Shown here: piece by piece, positions 9,305 through 17,422 of the stretch
Numbering within the stretch: position 1 is the first letter of the stretch
Layout of the letters: the number at the start of each line of letters is the position of its first letter
Source: a bacterium
GTDB taxonomy: Bacteria > Myxococcota_A > Bradymonadia > Bradymonadales > Bradymonadaceae
Direction: 5' to 3'
Assembly (NCBI GenBank): GCA_030427705.1
Contig: JAUIBR010000046.1
Location: 1-55,899 of the forward strand
DNA length: 55,899 nt
The notes under the pieces: model-generated
Told to the model about the DNA's origin: nothing
Database searches by the model: none
Seen by the model: the letters and a program-made list of their open reading frames with translations, nothing else
Translations under genes and position numbers: made by a program

Positions 9305-11845
9305 TCATTGCCCCAGTGGTAGGACGAGTCGGAAGCCGTAGTGGGAGTAACGGAACTCTTTTGGAGATGCCATGAACTCGTCGAGCCGGCAGACGACCGC
9401 CATGGAGTTGTATGAGCCCCCCTTCAGCAACACGCGCTCGGAACCGGGCGTCTCTGGAGTCGATGTCCATTCGGCGATATTGCCTGCCATGTCCATCACA
9501 CCGTAGGGCGAACGGTCGAACTGGTAGCTGCCGACGTTGGCGGGATTCGGTTTACCCTTCGTGCTTTCGCGCATGCTACAAAACGATGCGTCGAAGTCAT
9601 TACCCCAAGGATAGAGCCGTCCATCCGCTCCACGAGCCGCCTTTTCCCACTCATCAGCGGTAGGCAGCCGGTACTGGTGCCCATCCCTTGCAGCGCGCCA
9701 TGCGGCAAACGCCGAGGCGTCGTGAAAATTGACAAGCAAGATCGGCCATTCCAAGTCCCACTCGTCGCCCTCAGCATCGGTTCCCGGCAATTCGTACTGC
9801 CCCGATTCGTTCATCGGAAAATAGGATTCACGATCTTCAATCCGGGGCGCGTGTTCCGCAGCCTGATTGGGGTCGATCGAATTCAAAAACTCGAGATACT
9901 GGCCACACGTGACGGGCGTACGTTGGATGGCAAAACTGTCGACCGTGACGATGTCACCGCCACGTTCGTACGGTCCTCCAGGCACGATCACAAAGTCGTC
10001 TGGGACGGACGACGGTTCAAGAAGTCGAATGTGAATAGACTTCGTCTCAGAACGACCGATGACAAATGGCACTCGCACGTTGCGTCGGCCCGAGAGCGCA
10101 ACGTCAGCGACGTAACTGCCATGTGCAATCATCCGCTGTTCGGGTGTTGGACCAAACTCCAAAACTTCCCACTCAGCCAAGCGCCGGCCCTCGCGTTCGT
10201 AGCGCGACAAATGAATCGTCGCGCCGGGTGGGTCGGTGGCAATCTGAAGGATAGCTGTTCCCTCCAGCTTGTCGTCCAAATGACCGTCGTTGTACTGACG
10301 TACCAAACCCTCAAAGTATGCCGCGTTCGCCAGATTCCCTTGTGCTTCCGCTTCAGCAAAGCGCGTCCAATACAAGTCCGCGAGTTCGTGTCGGGCCTCC
10401 GGGTGACCCGAAACATGCGCAAGCGCCTGAGCGTACATTCGGATGGTCTCACCAAAACGACGTTCACTTTCCACGCCAAGGTCTTCGACCTGTTGTTCTA
10501 GCGCGTACAGGTCGCTCTTTCGGTCGATATCGAACCAAGATTCGACCTTTCGGGCTTCGTCGACTACCGCGCTCGCAATCTCCGCGCGTTGCGCGCGCAC
10601 ATCTTCGTAGACGGCGCGGAACTGGCGAGCCTGCTCAAGCGCCTCTTCTGCAGCCTGACGTTGCTTTTCGCGTTCTTTTACACCCTCGAGGAAGAGTTCC
10701 AGTTCTTCAGCCAACTCTTCTGCGGTTTGAAAACGATTCGCCGGATCTTTAGCAACTGCACGAAGGCAGATTTCCTCTAGTTCGGGCGGAATCGTGCGGT
10801 CAGGTGCCCTCTCGGATGGCGGAAGCGGGTCGTCATGAACCACTTGAAACAACAGACTCAAGACATGATCGGCTTCGAACATGGGAGCCAGGGTGAGAAT
10901 CTCGTACAGAATCGCACCAAGTGCGTAGACGTCACTGCGTCCGTCGACATTCTCATTGTCACCTCTGGCTTGCTCTGGGGCCATGTACTGAGGCGTACCG
11001 ACAAGTTGCCCCATGACAATCTTCTCGGTGCTCTCAAGCCCCAATTGCGCATGAACGACCTTCGCGATTCCCCAATCGATGACGTAGACCTCACCGTATT
11101 TACCAATGAGGATGTTCTCCGGCTTCAAATCGCGGTGAACGACACCACGGTCGTGCGCGTACTGGATGGCCAAGGTCACCTGACGCAAGATACCGACCAG
11201 ATTTGTGAGCGACGCCTCTTCTTCGCCAGATTTGATGGCCGCCAGAATCTGCTCCAAGGAGCGCTCCCGAACCACGCGCATCGTGTAGAACGGCTCCCCC
11301 GAAGCGAGCTCTCGGAGGTCGTAGATCGGCGCAATATTTGGGTGTTCCAGGAGTCCAGTTACCTGCGCTTCAGTCAGCAGCCGGTTACGTCCCTTCTCGT
11401 TCTGCATGCTTGGGAGCAACATCTTGATCGCGACGTCCCGATGCATGACGAGGTCGTGTGCCAGCTTAACCTGGCCCATACCACCTCGCCCCAACTCCTC
11501 TTTGAACTCATAGCGACTCTCGCCGTCCAACAACAAGTCAGACGGGTCGAACTCCATGGTGACGGGCGATGCCCAAGAATCCCGAATCTCGCTTCGGCTC
11601 CTCTCGATTTGATCGACGACTATGGTGTTTCCGAGCTCGAGTTCCCGTTTGACGCTTTGAACGTCCTGTAGGCGCGCAACCAATTCTTCGTACTGCGCAT
11701 TGGAGATTAGCCCTTCACTAATCATCACGTCCGTCAACATTCGCTCGCTGACAACTGCCGTTTCCATGCACTTAAGCAACTGACCGAGTTCGATCATGCC
11801 TCGCGCGATTGCGAGTTGCCCAAGCTGTGTTTCGACTGATTCCAT
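9305..11845 (-). CDS. Ser/Thr protein kinase fused to PEGA and FGE-sulfatase-like domains
   Basis: An 846-residue fusion. Residues 1-90 are a helical N-terminus. The kinase spans about 110-390, with the Gly loop GRGGMG (119-124), Lys141 in VAIKML, the catalytic loop HRDLKPEN (Asp239) and DWG (257-259) in place of the usual DFG. A coiled-coil-like Gln/Glu/Arg-rich stretch follows (390-430), then helices, a PEGA-like segment with DPPGA (about 530-608) and a formylglycine-generating-enzyme-like (SUMF1) domain at about 617-843 with RLPTADEWEKAARG, YPWGN, NIAEW and LLKGGSY. Such kinase-FGE fusions are common in Myxococcota and are usually of unknown target. No membrane segment is seen. It is the first gene of the minus-strand cluster running down to 1001. 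Confidence 0.95.
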   Translation of the reverse strand: MESVETQLGQLAIARGMIELGQLLKCMETAVVSERMLTDVMISEGLISNAQYEELVARLQDVQSVKRELELGNTIVVDQIERSRSEIRDSWASPVTMEFDPSDLLLDGESRYEFKEELGRGGMGQVKLAHDLVMHRDVAIKMLLPSMQNEKGRNRLLTEAQVTGLLEHPNIAPIYDLRELASGEPFYTMRVVRERSLEQILAAIKSGEEEASLTNLVGILRQVTLAIQYAHDRGVVHRDLKPENILIGKYGEVYVIDWGIAKVVHAQLGLESTEKIVMGQLVGTPQYMAPEQARGDNENVDGRSDVYALGAILYEILTLAPMFEADHVLSLLFQVVHDDPLPPSERAPDRTIPPELEEICLRAVAKDPANRFQTAEELAEELELFLEGVKEREKQRQAAEEALEQARQFRAVYEDVRAQRAEIASAVVDEARKVESWFDIDRKSDLYALEQQVEDLGVESERRFGETIRMYAQALAHVSGHPEARHELADLYWTRFAEAEAQGNLANAAYFEGLVRQYNDGHLDDKLEGTAILQIATDPPGATIHLSRYEREGRRLAEWEVLEFGPTPEQRMIAHGSYVADVALSGRRNVRVPFVIGRSETKSIHIRLLEPSSVPDDFVIVPGGPYERGGDIVTVDSFAIQRTPVTCGQYLEFLNSIDPNQAAEHAPRIEDRESYFPMNESGQYELPGTDAEGDEWDLEWPILLVNFHDASAFAAWRAARDGHQYRLPTADEWEKAARGADGRLYPWGNDFDASFCSMRESTKGKPNPANVGSYQFDRSPYGVMDMAGNIAEWTSTPETPGSERVLLKGGSYNSMAVVCRLDEFMASPKEFRYSHYGFRLVLPLGQ

Positions 11846-11915
11846 GCGCGCCGCTTTTTGTGTCTGCTGCTAACCTACACCGAGGTCGTGCTATTGTGAA
11901 TCAAATGAGCAAGTG

Positions 11916-11945
11916 TTGGACCCAATTGCACGGAACATGTATTCT
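11916..11945 (+). promoter_or_regulatory. Possible sigma-70-type promoter for the temptin-like gene
   Basis: TTGGAC at 11916-11921, an 18-base spacer, then TATTCT at 11940-11945, 35 bases before the start codon at 11981. It lies in the short divergent gap to the kinase gene. Based on pattern only. Confidence 0.3.
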
Positions 11946-11980
11946 GATTGCCTACATCGCATAGCGGATGAGCTCGCGCC

Positions 11981-12766
11981 ATGAATTCAAGCCAACTTGC
12001 AGTATTGATTTCGCTCTCGTTCCTTTTGGCCTCAGCCACGGCGGAAGCGCGTTTCTTCCGGTCCGACCAGATCCCGCACGGAGGCTCCTTCGATTGCGGC
12101 ATCTGCCACGTAGATGGCGGCGGAGGTGGAGAGTTGAATCCGTTTGGACAGGATATCTTCGACAACGGACTGGATGTTCAAGACGGCACTGGCAACGTCG
12201 ACTGGTCGGCAATCTGCATGAATGACTCGGACGGCGACGGATACACAAACGCCGAGGAGTTAGGCGACGCAAACTGTCAGTGGACTGTCGGCTCCAATGA
12301 CCCCGCTGTGGACCCGTCAAATCCAGGATTACCCGGCGATTTTCCCTGCGGCAATGGCGTCATCGATGGTCCCGAGGACTGCGACGGGACGCAGCTCGGC
12401 GGTCAGTCCTGCGTCGATTTGATGCCTCCGCTGCCGGCCGGTCCCCTCAGCTGCAACATGAACTGCACCTTCAACACCTCTTTGTGTCAGGGAACCGCGA
12501 CCAACAACACGAACAACACAAACAATACGAACAACACAACCGGTTCGAACAACACCACTGGCCCAACAAACAACACGAACCCAAACAATGCCAATGCTAA
12601 CAATGGTTCAGGGCCGGATCCGGCCCCGGACAGCGGCGAAGACGCGCCAGAAGTGGGCGCAGCATGTGATGGGACCCTAGAAGTGGATGAGGGTAGTGAT
12701 GAATCGGCGGCCACCATCATCGTCTTGTTTCTGATTGTCGGCGGCTCACGCCGTTGGGGACGTTAG
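11981..12766 (+). CDS. Temptin-like secreted protein with NNT linker and C-terminal anchor-like tail
   Basis: A 261-residue exported protein. The signal peptide (LLASATAEA) is followed by CGICH near residues 46-50, then NPFGQDIF and DSDGDGYTNAEELGD, the pattern of the Cys/Cys temptin-type domain with a calcium-loop-like DxDxDG. CGICH also fits the CXXCH haem c pattern. A CGNGVIDGPEDCD motif (DUF4215-like) follows, then an Asn/Thr-rich linker (about 174-210). The C-terminus has a Cys, an acidic stretch, a short hydrophobic segment and GGSRRWGR, resembling a MYXO-CTERM-type sorting tail. Its TAG overlaps the TAA of the convergent ilvA. Haem binding is not assured. Confidence 0.8.
   Translation: MNSSQLAVLISLSFLLASATAEARFFRSDQIPHGGSFDCGICHVDGGGGGELNPFGQDIFDNGLDVQDGTGNVDWSAICMNDSDGDGYTNAEELGDANCQWTVGSNDPAVDPSNPGLPGDFPCGNGVIDGPEDCDGTQLGGQSCVDLMPPLPAGPLSCNMNCTFNTSLCQGTATNNTNNTNNTNNTTGSNNTTGPTNNTNPNNANANNGSGPDPAPDSGEDAPEVGAACDGTLEVDEGSDESAATIIVLFLIVGGSRRWGR
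12500..12606 (+). repeat. Coding repeat, Asn-Asn-Thr linker
   Basis: Nine-base units coding Asn-Asn-Thr, with some variants (NTTGS, NPNNANANN), joining the Cys-rich part to the C-terminal tail of the temptin-like protein. Confidence 0.85.
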
Positions 12767-13977
12767 TCCAGGATCGTAACCTGCTGGTCCAAGAGCGCGT
12801 TGCGTATCGCCTTGACGTGCTCCTCTCCCCTAGTTTCAAGCTTGAGCTCAATCTCAGTCGTGCCGAACTGCTCACCAGACGTAAACGTGCGGTTGTGATG
12901 CACTTCGAGCACGTTGCCCCGCAGTTTGCCGACGGTCGTCAACACATCCGCGAGCATGCCGGGGTTGTCTGTGACCCTCAATTTGAATCGGCATAGCCGG
13001 CCCGTCGCGGCAAGACCGCGATCGATGATGCGATTGATCACATTCACGTCGATGTTTCCGCCGCAGACGCCCAACACAACCTTCTGACCACGCAGGCGGA
13101 TCTTCCCACCCATCATCGCCGCAAGCGGCGCGGCACCTGCACCCTCTGCGACGGTCTTCTCTTGCTCAAGCAACGTAAGAATCGCGCCAGCAATCTCCTT
13201 TTCAGACACCGTAACGATGTCGTCAATACGCCCTTTCAGCGCTTGAAAAGTCTGCTCACCCACTTTCCGCACAGCAATGCCGTCGGCAAGTGTTTGGCCT
13301 TCATCGATTTCGATCACGCCGTTGTTCTGCAACGCCGTTTTCATGGACGGCAAGACCTCAGGCTCCACTCCGATTACCCGCACATTCGAACCACTTCCTT
13401 TCGCTGCAGCTACAACCCCAGACGCGAGACCGCCTCCACCAATGGCCACGACGATCACGTCGACATCTGGAACCTGCTCAAGAATCTCGAGCGCCATGGT
13501 GCCCTGGCCAGCCATGATTGCGGGGTCGTTGAAGGGATGAACAAACGTCAGCCCTTCTTCTGCCTGCAACTCCAACGCATGGGCATACGCCGCGTCATAA
13601 TTCGCCCCATGGAGCACAACTTCTCCACCAAAACGTTTGGTTCTGGCTACTTTCACCAACGGCGTGCCTTCGGGCATCACGATCTTGGTACGTATCCCCA
13701 TCCGTGAGCCGTGATAGGCCACAGCCTGAGCATGGTTTCCCGCCGACGCTGCGATGACGCCGCTCGCGCGTTCATCCTCGCTAAGTAGCTGAAGTTTGTT
13801 GGCTGCCCCTCGCTCTTTGAAAGAGCCCGTCGCCTGCATATTGTCTAACTTAAGGTAGACCTCGCATTGCAACTGCTCGGACAAGAGCTGGCTGTGGTGG
13901 CATGGGGACACGAAGATACTGTCTTGTATCCGCTCCCGTGCATCGAGAACATCCTGACGCGTGAGGATCTCTGACAT
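12763..13977 (-). CDS. ilvA: Threonine ammonia-lyase with C-terminal ACT domain
   Basis: A 404-residue PLP enzyme converting threonine to 2-oxobutanoate and ammonia, the first step to isoleucine. The PLP lysine is Lys54 in GSFKERG. The substrate loop ASAGNHAQ and the phosphate-binding loop GGGGLASG are present. Residues about 328-402 form one ACT domain (DNPGMLADVL), matching the medium-length form with a regulatory tail rather than the long two-ACT biosynthetic form. A catabolic role (tdcB-like) is possible. The start has GGGAG 8 bases upstream. ilvE lies nearby on the same strand, which favours a biosynthetic role. Confidence 0.95.
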   Translation of the reverse strand: MSEILTRQDVLDARERIQDSIFVSPCHHSQLLSEQLQCEVYLKLDNMQATGSFKERGAANKLQLLSEDERASGVIAASAGNHAQAVAYHGSRMGIRTKIVMPEGTPLVKVARTKRFGGEVVLHGANYDAAYAHALELQAEEGLTFVHPFNDPAIMAGQGTMALEILEQVPDVDVIVVAIGGGGLASGVVAAAKGSGSNVRVIGVEPEVLPSMKTALQNNGVIEIDEGQTLADGIAVRKVGEQTFQALKGRIDDIVTVSEKEIAGAILTLLEQEKTVAEGAGAAPLAAMMGGKIRLRGQKVVLGVCGGNIDVNVINRIIDRGLAATGRLCRFKLRVTDNPGMLADVLTTVGKLRGNVLEVHHNRTFTSGEQFGTTEIELKLETRGEEHVKAIRNALLDQQVTILD

Positions 13978-14055
13978 CTGTGACTCCCTGTAGTCAGAGC
14001 GACCTTAACCAAGTTGTTTTCGACTTGCCAACTCACGTCTTGCACCAATTTCAAA

Positions 14056-15021
14056 TCAAGCAGCCTCCAAAGCGAAGTCCAATTGTTCGAACCGGTCGGC
14101 CTCAGATATGGGTTCGACCTCGAACCCCAACCGTCTGTACTTCACGGTGCCTACAGGGAACACCGGTCTATCCCCGTCGACCATGGCCTGGTACGCAACC
14201 TTGTATTTCCGAATGAACGTCTGCCAATAGGCCTTCGCCCACGCCTTTACCTCCTTGTTTTTGGCCATGAAACGTACATGTCGAACCCTGCCCTTCTTTA
14301 GCTGGTTTGGTGACTTAAACGTCGGCGAAGTAGCCCGAACGGCATCCATGCCCATGAAGAGCGGCAGATGGGTCTGGCCAGATTCGATCCGTCTTTGGCG
14401 CTGCTTCTCGCGAGCCTTCTTCTGCAGTCGACGTGCGCGCTTCGCCAACCGTTTTATTGCCATACGCAGTTTGAGTGGACTGCCTTGAAGGTGTGGCGGT
14501 GGCTTGACCTCATAGGTCAGGACATCTGGTCCAACACTACTCAAGACTCCTGGGGGGCGTTTGACTGTGATTGTCTTTCCCCAATGTCGCCAGTCCAGAC
14601 ACGCCCCTTCATATTTGTCGAACCTTGAGACCATCCCGGCATCAACCGGGTTGTTCGCCAGATACAAGGCTTGGTGCTCGACGCTTTCTTCGTCGAGCAG
14701 CGTGATGTCGTACGTACCTCTCGTGTCATAGACGTGACCCTCGAAGTCGAGTTTCTGTTTCGTGTACCTGGATAGATAGCCATGGAAATCACGGTGAAAC
14801 GCGCTGCGTTCGCCGGAGCGATCGGTCCCGTGGGAGTGGACATGCGTACCCATCGTCATGAGTCCATGCAACTCAATGTCGTGTTTCTGAGCAAAGAACA
14901 AAGCCATGTAGAGTACGGCGTCAACCTCCTCTTCCGTGCGTTGCACGAGCAAGTGCATGTTCTCGTTGCAGGCTTTGCCACTCACAAATGTGTCATCTAC
15001 TCGGTGTAATTTTGGTGCCAT
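14056..15021 (-). CDS. REP-associated tyrosine transposase (RAYT, IS200-like Y1 family)
   Basis: A 321-residue single-strand transposase of the HUH/Y1 type. The metal-binding HxH is at about residues 60-62 (GTHVHSHG). A candidate catalytic Tyr lies in YLSRYTKQK (82 or 86). The typical RAYT-like continuation YLANNPVDAGMV is followed by a basic C-terminal tail. The frame extends 34 codons upstream, but ATG 15021 is preferred: it has GAGG 6 bases away and the protein begins like its relatives (MAPKLHRVDD). It is inserted between fbaB and ilvA on the same strand. RAYTs are usually single-copy, domesticated genes linked to palindromic repeats. A hairpin covers its ribosome site. I see no terminal repeats or target duplication around it. 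Confidence 0.82.
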   Translation of the reverse strand: MAPKLHRVDDTFVSGKACNENMHLLVQRTEEEVDAVLYMALFFAQKHDIELHGLMTMGTHVHSHGTDRSGERSAFHRDFHGYLSRYTKQKLDFEGHVYDTRGTYDITLLDEESVEHQALYLANNPVDAGMVSRFDKYEGACLDWRHWGKTITVKRPPGVLSSVGPDVLTYEVKPPPHLQGSPLKLRMAIKRLAKRARRLQKKAREKQRQRRIESGQTHLPLFMGMDAVRATSPTFKSPNQLKKGRVRHVRFMAKNKEVKAWAKAYWQTFIRKYKVAYQAMVDGDRPVFPVGTVKYRRLGFEVEPISEADRFEQLDFALEAA

Positions 15022-15026
15022 GATAA

Positions 15027-15062
15027 ACCTCGATTTTTTGCCCGAAATTGGGCTATCGAGGT
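15027..15062 (-). promoter_or_regulatory. Hairpin covering the ribosome site of the RAYT transposase gene
   Basis: Inverted repeat with 8-base perfect outer arms (ACCTCGAT / ATCGAGGT) and inner arms GCCC/GGGC around GAAATT. In the minus-strand transcript the 3' arm contains the GAGG that serves the ATG at 15021, so folding would hide the ribosome site. It may also be a REP-type recognition sequence of this transposase. Function is inference. Confidence 0.6.
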
Positions 15063-15103
15063 CGTTCTCGTCCGGGGTCCTGCAACCGTTGCGAGAAAAT
15101 GCA

Positions 15104-15142
15104 CAAGAAACAAAAAGGCCCAAACGACTTAACGTCTGGGCC
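15104..15142 (-). terminator. Rho-independent terminator after fbaB
   Basis: A stem GGCCCA-x-ACG / CGT-x-TGGGCC with a 6-base loop (15117-15142), followed on the minus strand by the T-rich run TTTTTGTTTCTT. It lies 25 bases past the fbaB stop. Confidence 0.88.
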
Positions 15143-15166
15143 CTGTGAGACGACGTGAATCGGCTC

Positions 15167-16243
15167 CTAGGCGAAGTCGATTTCGTCGCAGAGGTAGACG
15201 TCTTGGACGCCGTTCAAGATCTCTACACCTTCATTGAAAGGACGCTGGAACGCCTTGCGTCCAAGAATGAGTCCCATGCCACCAGCCCGTTTATTGATGA
15301 CCGCAGTAGCCACGGCGTCCTGGAGGTCGTTGTCTCCGCTCGCGCCGCCGCTTGAGATTAGGCCGTATCGACCCATGTAACAGTTTGCCACCTGATAGCG
15401 AGTGAGGTCGATTGGGTGGTCAGACGACAGTTCCGAATAGACCTTGTCGTGTGTCTTGCCAAACGGCTTGCCCCCGGGATTCTTCACCGCCTTGTAGCCG
15501 CCATTATTGGTTGGCAACTTCTGCTTGATGATGTCTGCACCAAGCGTGACACCGAGGTGGTTGGCTTGTCCGGTGAGGTCTGCAGATGTGTGGTAATCGA
15601 CGCCGTCGGTCTTGAATGCGGAGTTCCGCGTGTAGCACCACAGAATCGTTGCCATTCCAAGCTCATGCGCATACGCAAATGCATTGGCCACTTCCGTGAT
15701 CTGTCGATTCGACTCTTCGGAACCAAAGTAGATGGTTGCGCCTACAGCGACCGCCCCCATTTCGTAGGCCTGCTCAATCGTGCCGAACATGATTTGGTCG
15801 TAGGTGTTCGGATGCGACAACAGTTCGTTGTGGTTGATCTTCACGACGAACGGAATCTTGTGGGCGTACTTTCGAGCCACGCTTCCAAGAACACCGAACG
15901 TTGATGCAACTGCATTACAGCCGCCTTCGATTGCGAGTTTCACGATGTTCTCGGGATCGAAGTAGATAGGATTGGGCGCAAACGAGGCGCCTGCCGCATG
16001 CTCAATCCCCTGGTCTACGGGCAGAATGGAAAGGAATCCGGTTCCCGCTAGACGACCATTCCCAATCAGTGCTTGGAGACTTCGTAGCACTCGTGGGCTT
16101 CGGTCGGTATTCATGTAGATCCGGTCGACCACATCTGATCCCGGAAGATGCAGTGAGTCTTTGGAAATCGTCTCACACTTGTGGCCCAGCAGACTGTCTG
16201 CTTGTGAGCCAAGAATCTCTACCAATTCGTTATAGTTGCTCAT
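15167..16243 (-). CDS. fbaB: Class I fructose-bisphosphate aldolase (DhnA/FbaB type)
   Basis: A 358-residue aldolase cleaving fructose 1,6-bisphosphate to dihydroxyacetone phosphate and glyceraldehyde 3-phosphate in glycolysis and gluconeogenesis. It matches the E. coli FbaB family along its length (about 350 residues). Visible are PVDQGIEH, the Schiff-base lysine region ADIIKQK (about residues 236-242), [15 protein letters not shown], and the C-terminal [15 protein letters not shown]. The start has GAGGGAG 8 bases upstream. It follows ilvE by 36 bases and ends in a clear terminator, so ilvE-fbaB is probably one transcript. Confidence 0.96.
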   Translation of the reverse strand: MSNYNELVEILGSQADSLLGHKCETISKDSLHLPGSDVVDRIYMNTDRSPRVLRSLQALIGNGRLAGTGFLSILPVDQGIEHAAGASFAPNPIYFDPENIVKLAIEGGCNAVASTFGVLGSVARKYAHKIPFVVKINHNELLSHPNTYDQIMFGTIEQAYEMGAVAVGATIYFGSEESNRQITEVANAFAYAHELGMATILWCYTRNSAFKTDGVDYHTSADLTGQANHLGVTLGADIIKQKLPTNNGGYKAVKNPGGKPFGKTHDKVYSELSSDHPIDLTRYQVANCYMGRYGLISSGGASGDNDLQDAVATAVINKRAGGMGLILGRKAFQRPFNEGVEILNGVQDVYLCDEIDFA

Positions 16244-16279
16244 TGAGCGCGCTCCCTCAGTAGGTGCTGTTTTGTTTTG

Positions 16280-17203
16280 TTAGTGGATGTAGGTCAGCCA
16301 TTCTGGATGCGTCTCCGCAGAGCCTTTTACGTGGTCGAAGTACGCAGCCTGAAGTGCCTTGGTCACCGGACCCGGTTCGCCGGTTCCAATCTTTCGGTTG
16401 TCGAGTTCGCGCACCGGCGTCACCTCTGCCGCCGTCCCGGTCATGAAGATCTCGTCTGCAACGTAGAGCACGTCTCGCGTGAACCGTTGTTCGATAATCT
16501 CAATGTTCCGCTCGCGCGCGAGCGTAACGATGGTGTCTCTTGTGATGCCTTCTAGAATCGACATGCCTAGAGGCGTCGTATACATGCGACCTTTGTGAAC
16601 CAGGAAAATGTTCTCACCGCTCGCCTCCGACACATATCCCTCAGTGTCGAGCATGATCGCCTCATGATACCCCATGGCCATCACTTCGCGTTTGGCCAGG
16701 ATGGAGTTCACATACTGACCATTGATCTTTCCTTTCACCATCGACGAGTTGACGTGGTGACGTTGGAGGCTGGCAATCTTTGCGCGGATTCCCTTGTTGA
16801 GACCTTCGTCTCCAAGATAGGCGCCCCAAGGCCAAGCGATCACCGCGACACGAACTTTGTTCGACATTGCAGCAAGCCCCATTTCGCCGTCGCCCAGAAA
16901 GACGACCGGGCGAAGGTAGCAATCTTCAAAGCCGTTCGCGTTGACGACGTCGATACACGCTTGCACGATTTCCTCTTGAGGGAACGGAATATCGATCGTG
17001 CAGATATGACAGGTCTCGTAGAGGCGTCGGATGTGGTCCTGCAGACGGAAGATGGCGCTCTGGCCGTCGGCCCGTTGGTAACAACGAATACCCTCGAACG
17101 CACCCAACCCGTAGTGGAGCGTGTGCGTGAGCACGTGAACCTGCGCATCGGCGAATGGGATCATCTCACCATCCATCCAAATTTTGTCTGCCTTGATCGC
17201 CAT
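16280..17203 (-). CDS. ilvE: Branched-chain amino acid aminotransferase
   Basis: A 307-residue class IV PLP aminotransferase, the last step of Ile, Leu and Val synthesis. The PLP lysine is Lys159 in GKINGQYVNS, the same number as in E. coli IlvE. Also visible are HYGLGAFEGIR, the conserved EASGENIF, and the C-terminal TGTAAEVTPV. ATG 17203 (GGGAG 7 bases upstream) is chosen over a frame extension of 7 codons. It is divergent from the NtrC-type regulator gene and upstream of fbaB. Confidence 0.96.
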   Translation of the reverse strand: MAIKADKIWMDGEMIPFADAQVHVLTHTLHYGLGAFEGIRCYQRADGQSAIFRLQDHIRRLYETCHICTIDIPFPQEEIVQACIDVVNANGFEDCYLRPVVFLGDGEMGLAAMSNKVRVAVIAWPWGAYLGDEGLNKGIRAKIASLQRHHVNSSMVKGKINGQYVNSILAKREVMAMGYHEAIMLDTEGYVSEASGENIFLVHKGRMYTTPLGMSILEGITRDTIVTLARERNIEIIEQRFTRDVLYVADEIFMTGTAAEVTPVRELDNRKIGTGEPGPVTKALQAAYFDHVKGSAETHPEWLTYIH

Positions 17204-17422
17204 GTTTCGACTCCCGTCTGCCAAAGATGACGGATCGCTACCACACCTCTCTTAGGTATGAAAGCCCGGACGCAGCGGCCGTCGATGTGCCGTTCAAACC
17301 AACAAAACAGTGTGCGGAGGTTGGGGTTTTCGTGATTGAGTTGATCCGCCTGAGTTTCGCCATCCATATCCACGTGATATCTTCTCGCCACACAACGCCT
17401 CTGAAATGGATGTCGATCAATA

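Noticed and set aside
15022-15123. 34-codon N-terminal extension of the transposase
   Set aside because: It runs through the hairpin and lacks similarity to RAYT starts. ATG 15021 has a ribosome site.
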